Shown here: positions 12,201 to 26,029 of the stretch, in pieces
Numbering within the stretch: position 1 is the stretch's first letter
Layout: the number at the start of each line of letters is the position of its first letter
From: Myoxocephalus aenaeus
Taxonomy: Eukaryota > Chordata > Actinopteri > Perciformes > Cottidae
Direction: 5' to 3'
NCBI GenBank assembly: GCA_038501785.1
Contig: JBAMJR010000053.1
Coordinates: forward strand, 8,909,501 to 8,973,500
Length of the DNA: 64,000 nt
Notes under the pieces: model-generated
What the model saw: only the letters and a program-made list of their open reading frames with translations
What the model was told of the DNA's origin: nothing
Database searches by the model: none
Made by a program: the position numbers and the translations under genes

Positions 12201-15200
12201 CACTGAGATCAAACTCCCAAAGTCCCGGCCACCTGCTGGGACTCCCTCTGAAAGTGCTAATGACCGCGTTTGTCTGAAGGAGAAACCAGCTCTTCTTCTC
12301 CTACGTCTGACCCCCCTCCCCCCAAGTCCGGTCCTACTTTATAGTGATTACTTTGCCACTTGTTCGACCTTAACTGCCGAGAGGGCGGAGGACGGTTGAA
12401 CTTTCACTGTAGGTCAGTGTCTATGGTGGGAGAATAGTGCGGGTCTTGTTTTGTAGGGAACAGACGGGGCAAACACCTGCTGCCTTGCTGATGACACAGG
12501 TGTTGACTTGTCAATGAACATGTCACAAAGTGTAGATTTCTATATTAATACTTGTAAGGCCTCCAGCTTCGGATTTGGAAACGTTTTACCGTGTCCGTTT
12601 GATTAACCCGCGAGGACAAAATACTCTCGGTAGGAGGACTTTTAAATGCGTCACGTCGATGCTGGGTGAATGTTCACAGCCTGGAAATAAATCCCAAATT
12701 CAGCGTAAATCCAGCCTGAATCGTGACAAAGGACCAGCTGTATCATTTCCATCTGGCCATGTTTCAATAACACAAACTATGTAAGGAATCTGATATGAGA
12801 GCTGTGGCTGTGTATCCGGTGTTTTGCAGTGATGCGTCTTTCCTCTATGTCAGCGGTTAGGAATCGCAGAGAGATCATCTGAACTGTGATGATGCTTTCC
12901 TGGGCTCAGACCAACTCTACATTATCCATGAGACCTGAGTTTGTCGCCCCCCCACCCCCTCAGCTTGAGGCGTCATATTACCATGAGCCCGCAAAGTAAT
13001 TTGTAGACAGATAATTTTAATGACCTCTGACAGCAACTACACATTGTTGGCTGTTGTCCTTGTTTGGCAGACTGACGCTCAGAGGTTCAGCATGTTGCTT
13101 GATTTTGGGAAGCTGGCTAAAGTGTCTGTGGTAGGCCAATTAGTGGTTTTTGCTGATGGGGCAGGGTATCAGTGTTTGTTCGTGGAGCACAATAGTGTGC
13201 TTTGTGTTTCAACATCTACTAAGATACAAGATAAGCAGTAAAACAATGAAGACATGTTTTGAAATGTAATTTGTGCTTATTGTCATTGTACTTTATGAAG
13301 AGTGTGTTCAGCATATTTAGCGTGGCCAGATGCCATTAATAATCTCCGGCTCAAATAGCATAAATAGGGGAAGCATGAATCAAGCGAGAGCTCAGCCTGA
13401 GTTCATGCATCAATCATTTGTGCAGATGTGTCTTTTTTTTTTTCAGTCGTAAACTTTGATGCTGGCATTTTGTCTGTGGACGGAAGTGCATGTAAACTCT
13501 TTTAAAGGGGACCTTCTCAACTCCAACCGAGAATTTATACTATGAAACACGGCAGGCACTTGAAATGTGGAAAACAATCCTGCCAAGGACACTTTAATAA
13601 CCAATAATTGGTTCTGTGTAGACAGGATTACTGTCTTCACTCATACTATTTCAGTCAGAATCAGCAGAATTATGAAATACCTGTCAATGTAAATTAGAAT
13701 ATCATTTAATAAGAAAGAGTTCTGAGGAAGGATTGATTGGAACTTTGAAGTGGAAATATACAATATAAAGTTTCACTGTATTAGATTGGATTAACATATA
13801 CTCAAATTTAGTCCATAATTAATGTCTAATTTACTGATGACCAAATGCTCAATTGATTAAAAGTTTAACCAGAATTTGATATTAATTTATGTTGGCATTC
13901 CTTTCTGTTTCCATACTTTTCATTGCATGATGAACGTTTACTTTTCGACGATTGTTGTCTTGAAAATAATCAGACCGACGCCTCTTTTTTTTCCACCTAA
14001 ATCAATATTTCTCCTCTAAAACACATAAACTATATTTAAATTGTTTCCCTTTAGTCGGTTATCTGTTTCTTAGTTGTTATGACCATTGCTAGATGCTATA
14101 GTACAGATGATGATATGCTCTGAGTTATTTCTAGGCTGTTGTGATATCCATTTAACCAATAACCTCATAACATTATTGTGGATGCTTTTATATTTGGTTT
14201 GAGCTGCTTTTTGAAAAGCCAGAAAACTTTTTTTATCACTTACGCTACATAGTTAAGCCATCACATAGTGGTCAGCGTAAAGTTGCAACACATCCACAAT
14301 GAGCAGAAACGGAAAGCAAAAGACTGGAATACTTCTTGGCAGATGCCTTGATTTTGGAGCAAAGGGCCACTTGTGAATGAGTCAAACCCACGTTTGGGGG
14401 GTTCATTGCTGTTTCGGTACCTGTGAGAAAACCACTCACCGTACTCCCAAGTCTCCAGTGTGATTAGTCAAGGGTTTGGAGTACGCTCTCTGGATGTTTG
14501 TGGTTTTGAATTTAAGGCCTTGACGAGCATCCAAATAATCTTGTGGCAGCCCCAGAATAACTTCTCCGCTTGGTGAAATCTGGGTTGTGGAAGCGGAGAC
14601 GTCCAATGGATGATTTCATGCCCCTCGTGTGATTAACCAATCACAGTCAGTGATGAGCCATGGGAAAAGTAAACACTTTCTTCTGCACAACAAGGTGCCT
14701 TCTAAGAGCCAATGCTCTAGATGGTTTCCTTCTGTCAGGTTGTGTTTCATCCAATGCCAAACACAAATTATTTCGACATTGTGAATAATTTGTTAGATGA
14801 AAAGTTAACCTTTAACAGGCTCAGATCGTTGCTATATTTAAATTGGCAAATATGACCAGAGCTGTTAATTCTTACATCTATTATTACCGAGAAATTATCC
14901 GTTATTTTAACTCTGTGAAAAGCTGCAAAGTACAACAAAAAAACTAGCTACCTTCTATTCTTTCCCTGCTGTTGTTGGACACCAATCAGGTGGGATCAAG
15001 ACCATGTAACGTAATAAATAATTACATAAATGTAAGAACAGATATTCACATACATGCAGATTCCTATGAATAATTCAGTAATACAGTGCAATGACTATAA
15101 TTACACAAATCCGTTTTGTTTCTGCCTCTCCCCCAGTCAGCAACTACTCTGCTTCCTCGATCACCATCTGCAAAGCTCCAAACAGTAAAACAACAATTTG

Positions 15201-15480
15201 TTTCTCGAAAACTGAAGAAAAAAAAAAACACATTCCATAAGACTTGTGCTCCTGCTTTGGTTCCCTCCATTGGCCCTATGAAAACTTGTAAATATATGAA
15301 AGTTAACAAATATAGACACAGAGGAAAAGGCATAGAAGTCCCCTCCATTTGTCACTATGTTATCTTGTTTTGGAAAATCGCACAAAAACAAATAAGAGTT
15401 CAATGGTGAATAGTGAGTCTGTTACTCCGATATAAAAACACATCATCCGCTGGTTTTTCGTTGCCCGGAGCAGTGGAGAG

Positions 15481-15820
15481 CAACCCCGCCACAGCTGGAA
15501 TCGATACACTTTTTTTTCTTTCTCGGAATGCGTTACATGAATAGATAATCACAGTCGCTACGGCGCGGTGAGAACGCCAGCGAGTTGGGAGCGTTCCGTA
15601 ATTACGCCTCATGCATGTGAAAAGAAGTGCCTGCAGTGCTGTTCCTAGCGCTGCGAGTGTCGGCGTTTAAAAATGAGCCGATGAGGCCTGCAGAGTCACC
15701 GCTGGCTCTGGAACCAAAGTAGGTTACGGACTTCAAATGTGAGGAAGAGCTGCTGAGGTGACGGTACGGTGTTCTGGCATGTTACGGAGCGAAAGCAACA
15801 CCGAGAGAACGTTTTAATTC
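15481..15820. promoter_or_regulatory. Orphan CpG-dense patch, candidate distal regulatory element or promoter
   Basis: By hand count about 26 CpG dinucleotides occur in 340 bp, with a peak of eight in 15541-15600. That is denser than the 380 bp around the semaphorin start (about 13). It carries no open frame I can assign. It lies about 39 kb before exon 1 and could be a distal promoter with a noncoding exon, or an unmethylated enhancer. Confidence 0.35.
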
Positions 15821-18324
15821 CACTAATTAATTTCCCTGCACCATGTCTCAGTCTGATTTATTTCCAGAGTTTTTCTGTTCTGAAGTTTATGTGCAAGTTT
15901 CACTCCGTGTGACCTGGGTATCTGCTTTTGCCCCAAAATGGGCAAAATTGGTGCATTCCTATTTGAGCATTTTCCAGAGGATGTGATTCAAGGGTGAGGG
16001 ATGAGGTATAGGACTGAACCATGTGCTGTTAATCGTCAAAAAAATCCCCCATGTGTAACTAACTATGGGTGGTATTAGATAATGCACTTATTGGCCATTT
16101 TGTGATTAAAATCGATGCCATGTATCTGTTTTGTTTTACACATGGCTGAACGAGAGGACGTCAGCTAAACACACGAGTCTGATTCTTTTGTTTTCGTGAT
16201 GCAACCTGCCAACGTGAGCATGACGGCCAAGTGCAGCCACAGGAATCCATTACAGAGGAGGAGAGGCTGATTTTAGACACGGCTTTACGACGCAAAGATG
16301 AAAAATAACCTTTTAGAAGCCATGCATGTTATCCTGCGGGACTGCCTCTGTTGTGTGTCTGTGTGTGTGCTGGATATTGTTAGGAAAATAAATCAGAACT
16401 CAATTTTGTGCTTGAATTGTTTTTCTTCAGCGAGGCCAGAGCCTTTCCTGTAGGTATATGAGTTCACTTTCTTGCAACAGAGGCCCTTGTTGTGGTGCAG
16501 TGGCTGTGTTGAAGCCATACAGCAATATAGCAGATCTCCTGTGGGACAATGATTGAGTTTGAAATAGGGCAGGTCAGCCATGAGGTATCCGAACAGGTTT
16601 AATGGACCTGCAGGAGCCCCTTGAGGGCGACGCTGGCTCGCATGGGTCACAGCGGGGCCATGTTTATTTAGTGCATCTCGGAGTGTGCCGAACGCCACGT
16701 GTTTTCTCCTTGTCCCCCCTTACCCTATTCACCTATTCTGTGTCTCCGGCCCTGACCGACCGTGAGCCGGGCTCAGGCCACATCTGGATGCAATTCTCCT
16801 TTTAAGCTGATGCTGAAAAATCCTACCGAAATTCCTGAGACTGGGGGGAAGCAGGGATACTTTTTTAATGAAAACGAAATGAAAGGAAGATGAAATTGTA
16901 AAATGGAACTGCTGTTTTATTTTCTTTCTTTTTTTCACTGGATCGTGGTGTCTGTCAGCCTTAAACGATTGCTTGTACTGTGGGCTGTCAAATCTGTGGA
17001 TTTAGACAAATGTGACATATTTATATGGATATTTGTAGCCTTGTGGGATTAGGCGGAGGGAGCGCAGATTCATATTTGAGTCCTGTTTAAAATGGGCAGT
17101 CACTTTTCATTAAATGCAACCAGATTTTGGAGTACCTGCCAATAGTTAACTACACCCTGTGTGAGTGATGCAATGGGGAAACAGTCCATGGAGGAAAAGC
17201 TAAATATGGCAATGCACGTATGACAAAAAATGAATAAGGTGAGAAGGTTACCTACAATAAAAGCAGTGTATAATCCTAAATGAAGGCCTGGCACTCGTCC
17301 TCAATGTAAAGCCAGCCGCGACCTGTTCTGTTAGCTTCACATTTTGTCAATAGTTGGAAGAGAAGTTGAGCTCAAAAATGGGAATGTGGTTGCCATTAAA
17401 AATCTGAAACACTCTATGCAACATAAAGTTAGTGGTAACTTGTAGCGCGGTTTATAGTTCCCCATTAAATTTTATAATTTGCACGAGTTTGTTCACTGAA
17501 CTCATGAGGTATAAATGGTCGTAGACATATTTCATTTTGAACTTTAACAAATTAAGCAATAGTATTGCTATTAGTTTGCTTGTAATGTCACATATTTCAC
17601 TGAACAAGATGAGAGGGGCATAACACATACACAATTGGAATTTTACTCATTAAAAGTTATCCCACACAGAGCTTTAGTGATGTTTATCACCAGGAATGTA
17701 TTGGGAGTGCATAATGAGTGTTTTTTTAAAGGGTCTAAAGGATAATCTTACTATTATACTTTTGCCCAGGTTACATTCTGTCCAACTCTCACCCTTCATT
17801 TTACATCTGTAGTTTCTTCTTATTGTAAACGAGGCGTGCTGTTACGCAAGGTTTGACTCTCGATCAGATTTACTTGGAATTATCTCATTAAGTGGTTATT
17901 CTGTGCTCCCAATGGGACAAAGCGATATTATTGCCAAGTGACTTTGACTCCAAGTCTCACAGAAGCCTTTTCCTACTCAGTTGGCTGAGTCGTAGACTGA
18001 GTTGGATCGCTTGTGAAAGCTGTTCATGTGCATTGATGGGCTGTGAACTCAACCTTGGACCGGAGGGCTGAATAATGTAACTCCCAGTGGCTTCGAATAG
18101 AGGTATTGACTGAAAAAAATAAAATAAAAATCTCCCTCGAATGTGGAAAAGAATATGTGCTGACACCTGTCATGTCTCGTAACACTGAGCACTGATATGC
18201 AACTTGTGTATTCACCGATCCCGTCTCCCAAACAGTGTCGATTTGTGATGGTTTTTCAGGCCCTTACTTTCCGCGCATATGTCTTAAAAGCATTTCCCTT
18301 AGGTGTTGACAATGAATGTGAATT

Positions 18325-18341
18325 TGTGTGTGTGTGTGTGT
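18325..18341. repeat. (TG)n microsatellite
   Basis: Uninterrupted TG dinucleotides, 17 bp. Confidence 0.9.
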
Positions 18342-18660
18342 TTGTTTTTTCTCCCGACATTGGTGTGCACACACATGCAAGTGTATAATCCACGTACATC
18401 AGCGGTCGAACCCCAGTGGTCCACTGAGATTTGCGAGGTATCGTGTTCTGTTTTTTGTGATCCGGTGCAAGACGCTGACTGACCCGCTAAGACAGCAGGA
18501 GAATCAAAACCAGCTGGGAGACGTCGCTCAGTGTTTACTGATATTTATCTGCGACTCGCACTGATTACATGAACGCTATCAAGGAATCGTGAGCTGTTGA
18601 TGGAGAACGAGTCAGTGAGAGAAAAGTATCCGACAGGAAAGATTTGGTGAAATAAACGGT

Positions 18661-18675
18661 GGGGGGGGGGGGGGG
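18661..18675. repeat. Poly-G run
   Basis: Fifteen consecutive G followed by AGAGAGGG. The length may vary or be misassembled, as is usual for such runs. Confidence 0.9.
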
Positions 18676-20130
18676 AGAGAGGGATAAGCATGAGAGATGA
18701 TAGAGGCGATACGCTCAGTTCACCCAAATTACTCATCTAGTTTTTGTTTTATCTGCTGATGTTTTGAGATCTCCGCTGAGATTTCTCCCACAACTTAAAT
18801 ACAATGGAGGTAAATTTAGTTTTTGGTTCTCAGGATTTAAACGTCTTCCAACGGACATTGTTGACAGTGTGGTCTGTGGATTCTCCAGAATAACCAGGAT
18901 ATTTGTTTTTTCTGGAAAGACATGTTGCTGTTAGAAAAGTCAAATGTATTTTTTCAATAGTAGCAGCATCACAAACAACTTTTCTTTCACCCCCATTGCA
19001 ACAAAAAGGTCTCAAAGTCTCTTTAGGTAATTAAAAAGAAACTTGCGACCGCTGGTTTTAACCCATACAAATATATAATCAAGGATATTTAACAAACACT
19101 GACATGAGCAGCGGGTTTTGCTTAGTTGTGCAAAATAGTCTTGCAGCCACCACAGACAATCAATATGCTGTGTATAATATATTGTATATATTCATATATA
19201 TTCATAAAATGGAAAATAAAAATGCTAATAAAATTCAATAATTGGCATAAAGTAAAAAAGAAATTGAAAAAAAAAATGATGATTAAATGTAATAAGGAAA
19301 ATACAACTACTACATCTCCTCTTACTCACGTTAACTACATGCTCAAGGACGCAGCAGCAAGCCTTTGATAGAAAGCAACATGGAGCTGCAGTTGCATGCT
19401 GGGATGCCTTATCCACACGCCTCCTCAGCCTCACCTTCTCATCAGATCATGGGCACCGAAGGTCGTCAGGGGTCCCGGGTCAGACGCCCCCGGCCCCCTT
19501 CCCTGTCCTGTCCAGACCTCAACGTTATCAGCTCTGTCAGATGCAAAGACAGCGGAGGTCTGGGACCCTCTTCCTGACCCGCCCATCAGCTCCCAGAGGA
19601 ATTCCTCTAATGAGGCACTATGGGGAACAGATGCAGAGAGGGCAGCCTGGGCAAAAACAACCTGCCACAGTCACTTAATGATCACACACACGGTTATGTC
19701 ACAAAGGCTTTCAGGACGCCGTGTTGCTGCGTGTTTGTATACACGTGAATGTGCCTGTGCGATAGTCATTATATATGTCTCCGTTTTTGTGAATCTTCGT
19801 ACCATGTGTGCGACTAAACCTGCAAAGATTGTTGAATCATCCGACATGTGAGTTGTTATTCTCTTTGATGACTTATTCAGTTCATTTATTTATTTGTTCT
19901 CCTCTTTTATACGTCACAAACTAACATTCTATTCAACCCGTGTCTTCATTTGAGACCATAGTGAGGCATTGCTTCTGGAGGTGTGAGGAAGCTGCTGAAG
20001 GCCCGCGGTGCATTCATTACTATCTGCTTTAATTTCTGTAAATATCAGGCAGGAGAGATGCTCTCAGCCTTTTAAATGTAATTTCAGGAAGAGCTGTGGC
20101 CTCCAGGAAAACTCTATCCATCCTTTGGAA

Positions 20131-20168
20131 GTAACATCAGATGCAATGTGTAACATCAGATGTGATGT
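20131..20168. repeat. 19-bp tandem duplication
   Basis: GTAACATCAGATGCAATGT is followed directly by GTAACATCAGATGTGATGT. Two mismatches separate the two 19-bp copies. Confidence 0.9.
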
Positions 20169-21317
20169 GTCGGCGTGCCAAGAATAATGCTCAGAACATG
20201 CCTCGAATCACGCATGGTCACTGTTCAGCCTCTCACACATGCACATGACCGCCCTTTGGGAAATGGGCTCGATCTGACTGTCCAAGATTTTAGGCCTCGA
20301 CTTCAATCATTGCCTTAAATGTTAGGACATGTTTGTGTTTGTGCAGTTCCCTGGTGTATACTCCAATGCCCTGTGTTTGCATCAATTGTGGCGGGATAGG
20401 ATTAAAGGGCCAGTTCATAAAAACAAGACGGGGCTGCCAAGCGCAAACAGGAGAATGAAAGAAGGGGAGTCGGTGCCAAGTGCTAACAGATTGTAAGGAG
20501 TTATTTTAGAGAAGTTCAACTTGTACGTCATTAACATAGTTTAGTTTTGTCTTGCGCAGACTTTTCCTTGATAAGTATTTATTGTAATGAAGTATGACTC
20601 CACTGATATCAAATGTGTTTTCTTGTTTTAATAGGATCACAGTGCATCAAGGGAATGTGGAGGAGGAGGGGAGGAGTTTGTTTCACAACGGGAAGGAGGC
20701 AATATATCTGCTCCAGATGTGTGTTGACACACTGTCAAGTTGTTTGATCAGGTACCGTGAGGCCCGGCCTCTCTTTCTGTCTCACACTCTCACTTGTCCG
20801 CTCTCTCCGACTTACTTCTCCCCTCATGTCACCGTCCCTTGTTTTATCTTCTGTCTTACCATCTCATTCCAGCAAGAAACTTACCATGTCCATTTTAAAG
20901 CCCCGTTTTTTTTTTTTTTCTTCCTCCGTGTCCAAAAGAGAAAGATGATCCTGACAATAGAAATGAGCACATACCAGCTGTTAGTAGCGATCAGCTCACG
21001 CTTACCTCAGCCTCAAATCTGCCCAAAGATTAAATACAAAACAGAACCCCATGCTTACTGCATCTGGATGCCGATTCCTTTTCATGAGGTTCCCGATTGC
21101 CTGCGGCACGGCATCAGCGGAGGCCTCCCTTTCATGTACATATTGAGATTTATGAAGTCCCAGCACATGATAAAAGTTGATTTATAGACTTCGGCAGGTA
21201 CAGATTTTTAAATACAGATCAGAAGAATGATTTTGTATTTTGATTGTATTTCTTCACCCTCCCCAACTCTATATTTAACTGAACATTGCTGTATATATTT
21301 AAAATATATAGTTCACG

Positions 21318-21318
<1 letters not shown>

Positions 21319-21374
<56 letters not shown>

Positions 21375-21386
21375 ATAATATATATG
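21319..21386. repeat. (TA)n microsatellite
   Basis: TA dinucleotides with a G interruption at 21362 and an ATAATA break near 21374. It is self-complementary and could extrude as a cruciform. Confidence 0.95.
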
Positions 21387-24205
21387 TAGTAAATATTACT
21401 TTATTTAAAAAACAAACATTTGTTTTTTCATTCTTACATGAGCATACACATGTTGTCTGTTTGGCAATGAAACATGTTGCTTATACTTATTAGGTTTAAA
21501 ATGACTCTCAGACTATTTCCACAACTTATCTGTTTCTCCCTTCACACCACAGTTTATGTGTCTAGACTCGTTCATAATAGCTTGCTGTACCTTCCATTTA
21601 CAACTAGTGTTTTCACTTTCCTGGCAGGAAACTCAACGATGTGGCACAATGAGATCTGCCCAAAACAACGAGGCCCACCCAAATTGGACCAGTCTCACAA
21701 TGCGAAAATAAGAAAGTAGCAGAAATATTGCTTCGTGCTAAAGGTCTTTCAACGTCTCAGGGGGAAACATTAACACACACATAGAGTGAAGGGGGTCACG
21801 GTTGGTACTCAGTAAGACACATTTTGTGATCGTGGTTTAACTTGCACGAACATGATCCCCCTGATTAGCCTCCTGTAAAATCCCTGGACGTCACATGAGT
21901 GAGATCTCAAAGACTGACAACCTATAGGCAGCGTTTAAAGCTGCCCGCTCAGCACAATTGAATTGAGACTTGGCAAGTCTCTACAGATTTTTAACAGCCC
22001 TGTAATCATATCGATTGGCTTCCAGGTCTGAGGGACTTTATTGATTAAGTCATAAATAAGAAGCACGTCTCAGTGAGAGGGATCGTACAACAAGCGGCTG
22101 CTGAATTTGAGTGTTTGAAGTGGGGCGGCTGAAATTGCCGTGAACTTTGTGAAAGATTGACCCGGGGGCTGGAGTTGACTGACTTTAGAACTATAATCTC
22201 CACACCAAGGAGCTGTCGGGGTCGACCTCTTGATTGAATAATCGAAGATGCGCGAGGAGGAAATGAGGGAATCAGTTTCAAGGGATTGGGTTATCTAAGT
22301 AGAAAATTACACTATTGATTTTCATTAAAGTGCCTGGCCTAATGTAAGAGTGAATTCATTATGAGAAATTCTTGAGGTGGGTCTGTCCGCACTTTGTTCT
22401 TTCCTCACACTGCTTTTTTTTTTTTTTTTATTCTTTGCCCTCTGTCTCTTTTTCTCATCGTTGTGTGGCAATATAGTATAGAAGCAAATAAGGATTTGAA
22501 TCTCATAAGCAACTTAATACCTATTTTTGAAGTTGTATCGCAAACTTAATGTTGACATTTACAGCATTATTTGTTTTAATTCATATGGTTTTAATTCCTC
22601 TATTTGAAATTTTCAATGTAAAGTGTTTTATTCCTTTTGTTCTGGTCCGATATGCTATATGCAGTGTTAAAAAGTGGCTCAAATTATCAAACTCTCATCT
22701 AAATGTCAAGTCCAGTTAAAAAACGGGATCTTTTGGTAAAACTCAGACTCCTAAATTCAAGATTAAAACATCCAACCTACCAAGGTTGAGCAATCAAACC
22801 TGAATAGAATCCGTCTGTCCAAAGGTCATGTTCTGTCAGTCAAATCATCCAAGAAAGAGACATTCAGATGAATGTGTGAAAATCTGATTTTGTGGAAAAC
22901 TGAAAAAAAGATTGAAAAGATCGTGTTTCAAATCCAGAAAATAGAAAAGATCAGTGATATTCAAAAGACAAATGAGTCCTAATAACAGTGGCTAGTGTTG
23001 GAATCTGACCTGCGGCCCTGTGCTGCATCTCTCCCCCCTTTTCACTCCAAAACTGTCCCATCTAATAAAAAAGGCCCGAAAAAGGAATGCTTATAAAATT
23101 CTAATTACTACGGACTTTCTTTGCTTCCACAGCCAGCGGCCATCAAGTGCTCTCCAATCAAATCACACAGGTGAATGCAGTGTGCTCCGCTGAGATAAAA
23201 AGTGCTCAAGGAATTTCAGAACCCCTCTTTGTGAAACTCTCCTGCCCGAAATGTTATCAGACGGCCTCCTTCGGTTTCTAATCTTCAAAGCCTTGACTTG
23301 CATTCCTTTGTGTTTTTTTTGAGAATATTTTTGTGTCTGCAAACGTTCCCACCTCTGCGTCCGGTCTCATGTTTCCGTCCATTATGAAACCTCCCTCGTA
23401 GCCGAGCATGAATGATGGGACAGTGCTAATGCAAGGTTGCTTGCCGTTGGAGGAGCCGGATCAAATCTCACCATGTCATAGACGGCACACATTATAGTCT
23501 AGTTGAAATGTCTTCATTGTACGATTGGACAGATTATTATCAAAGACATGCTCATAAGATAGAGAGCTATTACAAATACAATGTGCCCTCTGTACATTCA
23601 CCTGTCTCCTTTTAAAGCTAATATCAGTTTCACAGCAGGTTCACTGTGTGTGATTTTGATCCTCGGCCAGAGGGACAGTTGCAGCTGAAGGTTATGAGGA
23701 GCTTTCTTTTTCTTTTCTGAAATTTATATTTCAGCAACTAAGATTGTTTTGGACAGAGGAATAAAGGCTTTTATGTATTTTCCCTCTAACCCCTGTAACC
23801 TTTTGCAATAATTGAACTTAAGTCAAAGTGATAAACCTTTTAAGCGGAATGATGAAACGGCACCTTCTGACCTTTTGGGATTGTTCAAGCCGCTCCCTGT
23901 TTTTACCAGGGCAGCAGGGTGTAAGTCAGGATGTCAGGTTCCCCAAGCCGGCGTCCATGCATCTTTCAGCTCCGCGTGAAACCGCCCCCTCTGGAAACCC
24001 GGTGACCTCTGCACTAATACAGGTAACACCGTGGTAATACCAGTATTGAGGCAGCTTGGGTTGTGGGTATTGAGAGGGGAGAGCGAGGCAAACAGAAAAG
24101 TGCTTGGCTGGGGCATTGGAATCAATGGCTAGGTGGACAGAAGGCCAATGCAATCAGGGAGCCGAATGAAGCGGACTCGAAGCCTGCTGAGCCAGCACCA
24201 ACACA

Positions 24206-24239
24206 CAGAGAGAGAGAGAGGAAGAGAGAGAGAGAGAGA
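24206..24239. repeat. (AG)n microsatellite
   Basis: AG dinucleotides with one GGAA interruption. Confidence 0.95.
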
Positions 24240-25997
24240 ATCGTTTGGAACTGGGTGCCTTCTACTTGTCCTCTGGGCAGCGAACACTCTGCTGCAAACA
24301 CAACAAAGCTACAAGCAGTACTACAAGCATTACATTTTCTCCCGCAGTTAATCTCCATCATGCACATACACCCCAAATGCAAGAGCACGCTCTTCTCCCC
24401 TCACAGCACTCAAACCATAGCCAGCCTGTATTTATTAACACCAGCCCGAGACAGAGATGGATGAATTCCATTTTGATTTCAGTGCAGTTTTATTTGAGAG
24501 GGGGAAAAATGGCTGTAGCAAGAATAACACATTTTTTTTTTTTTCTCTTCATAAATGAATGTGTTGTGTTCAAAGAACTGCTGGTAAAGGGGAAAAGCAA
24601 CGAGCTTGAGGTCACTTGGACAGTTGTGCAATGTCGTCATTTCGGTCCTTTTTAATGTGCGCGCGTGTGTGTTTGTTTGCGTGCTGCTTGCGTACGTTTC
24701 GGTGGTGCCTTGCATGTTTATGTGTTTGCGTTCTGCCGAGGTTTGTTCAAAGTGGTGACAGAGCTCTGCAGGTTCACTTCTAAACATCAGCACATGGACG
24801 TTCTGCAGCTGCGCCTTCCCCGCTAAGGCACGAAAACAATGTTTCAAGATGGGAAATCTCAACACAGGCGCCGGTCTGAGGGATTTGTTTCGTATAAGGC
24901 CTCAAAGTACGACACTTTGATTTATTCTGGCAGCGTTCCCATAAAGGGTGGTCCAGTCGAACGCAGTGAGGTCACTGCTTTCATTCATTTCCAATGAAAG
25001 CATGGGTGGTGTGATTGTTGTAGACCACAGACAGTAGTAGTTACTGTAAAATCAGTCAAAGACTACACAGGTCTTGTTGCAGAAAGGGCAAACTGGCCAA
25101 TGCGGGCTCCTCTGGTTTGGAATAATACAGGACTGTTTTCTTTGGGGGATCTCTACCGGCCGACCAACGCGCTGGCACGCTGTTTTCCTGTTAAATCTCT
25201 CTGAGGTCTCTGTCCTCTGGTTCCATTGTGTACTCAGCCTCATCTGTGAGCACAGTGGGCGTTTTTTCACAAGCCGTGTGTACACTGCACGGATTCTATG
25301 TGCGCATGGGTGTATGTGACCTTAAAAAAAAGTGCATGCACAAGGAGAATTATATATTTGTGCGTGTTGTTGGCCAACGCCTGACCCAGTGCAGGAAGAG
25401 CTATTGTTGTTTTGACATTTTCTGCGGAAATTGGAATTTATGAGAAAAAAAAAAGGTTTCAAGTGAGATAACCTATAGTGATACCAAGTATCAGACTCTA
25501 ATTTGATCCTGAAGGACATTCTCCTCACACTCATACTTTGAGAAAGGAATCCATTGAAGGAGGTTTTGTTCTTTTGCCAAACTTCCGATAAGGAAAACGG
25601 AAAGGGATCCAAGGCCCTTTCACCAATACATCATATTCAAATAATCCATCTGCTTCTGTAAATTTAAACGACACTATCTGTGTTCAGTGCCGGTGTATTT
25701 ACCACGAAGAGATGTATTCACCTTATCTGATGAACAACTTTCTTGAGTGTTTAAAAGTGAACTTAAATGTTTTGTTTGTGCTTATTTTCAAAAAGAGCTG
25801 TACAACATGCATTACCTATTGACATCAATGAAATAAAAATGTTCTTGTGAATCTCCGGCACAACTTTTTTCCTTAAATCGAGACTTTATTGTTTCTATGG
25901 CTGATTTAGAACAGTCTAATACTGAACTGTGAATACTCACAGGTCTCAGTAGAGGCTTTAGTAGACTCTTTAAGTATGTGAACTGAGTTGCATTGGC

Positions 25998-26025
<28 letters not shown>
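25998..26025. repeat. (TG)n microsatellite
   Basis: Uninterrupted TG dinucleotides, followed by CGTGCATGC. Confidence 0.95.

Positions 26026-26029
<4 letters not shown>

Larger units (their letters stand above)
6067..15480. other. Noncoding DNA, no gene recognised
   Basis: Unique-looking sequence with few simple repeats: an A-rich tract with C interruptions at 9236-9263 and (CTA)n at 8423-8435. The CpG patch near 6.8 kb and the TAATTA pair near 8.7 kb stand out. Open frames do not exceed about 130 codons and lack recognisable domains. The low repeat content and several AT-rich motif clusters fit a regulatory desert upstream of a developmental gene. Confidence 0.6.

Noticed and set aside
18400..18422. 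tRNA/SINE B-box-like phrase GGTCGAACCCC
   Set aside because: No matching A-box at the right distance, no cloverleaf and no SINE tail.
19396..19851. 151-codon open frame on the + strand
   Set aside because: Composition is unremarkable, there is no motif or splice support, and no adjoining exon. Most likely chance.
20594..21187. 197-codon open frame on the + strand
   Set aside because: It crosses a poly-T run (a Phe stretch), resembles no family I know and has no gene context. Only the possible short exon inside it is kept as a low-interest finding.
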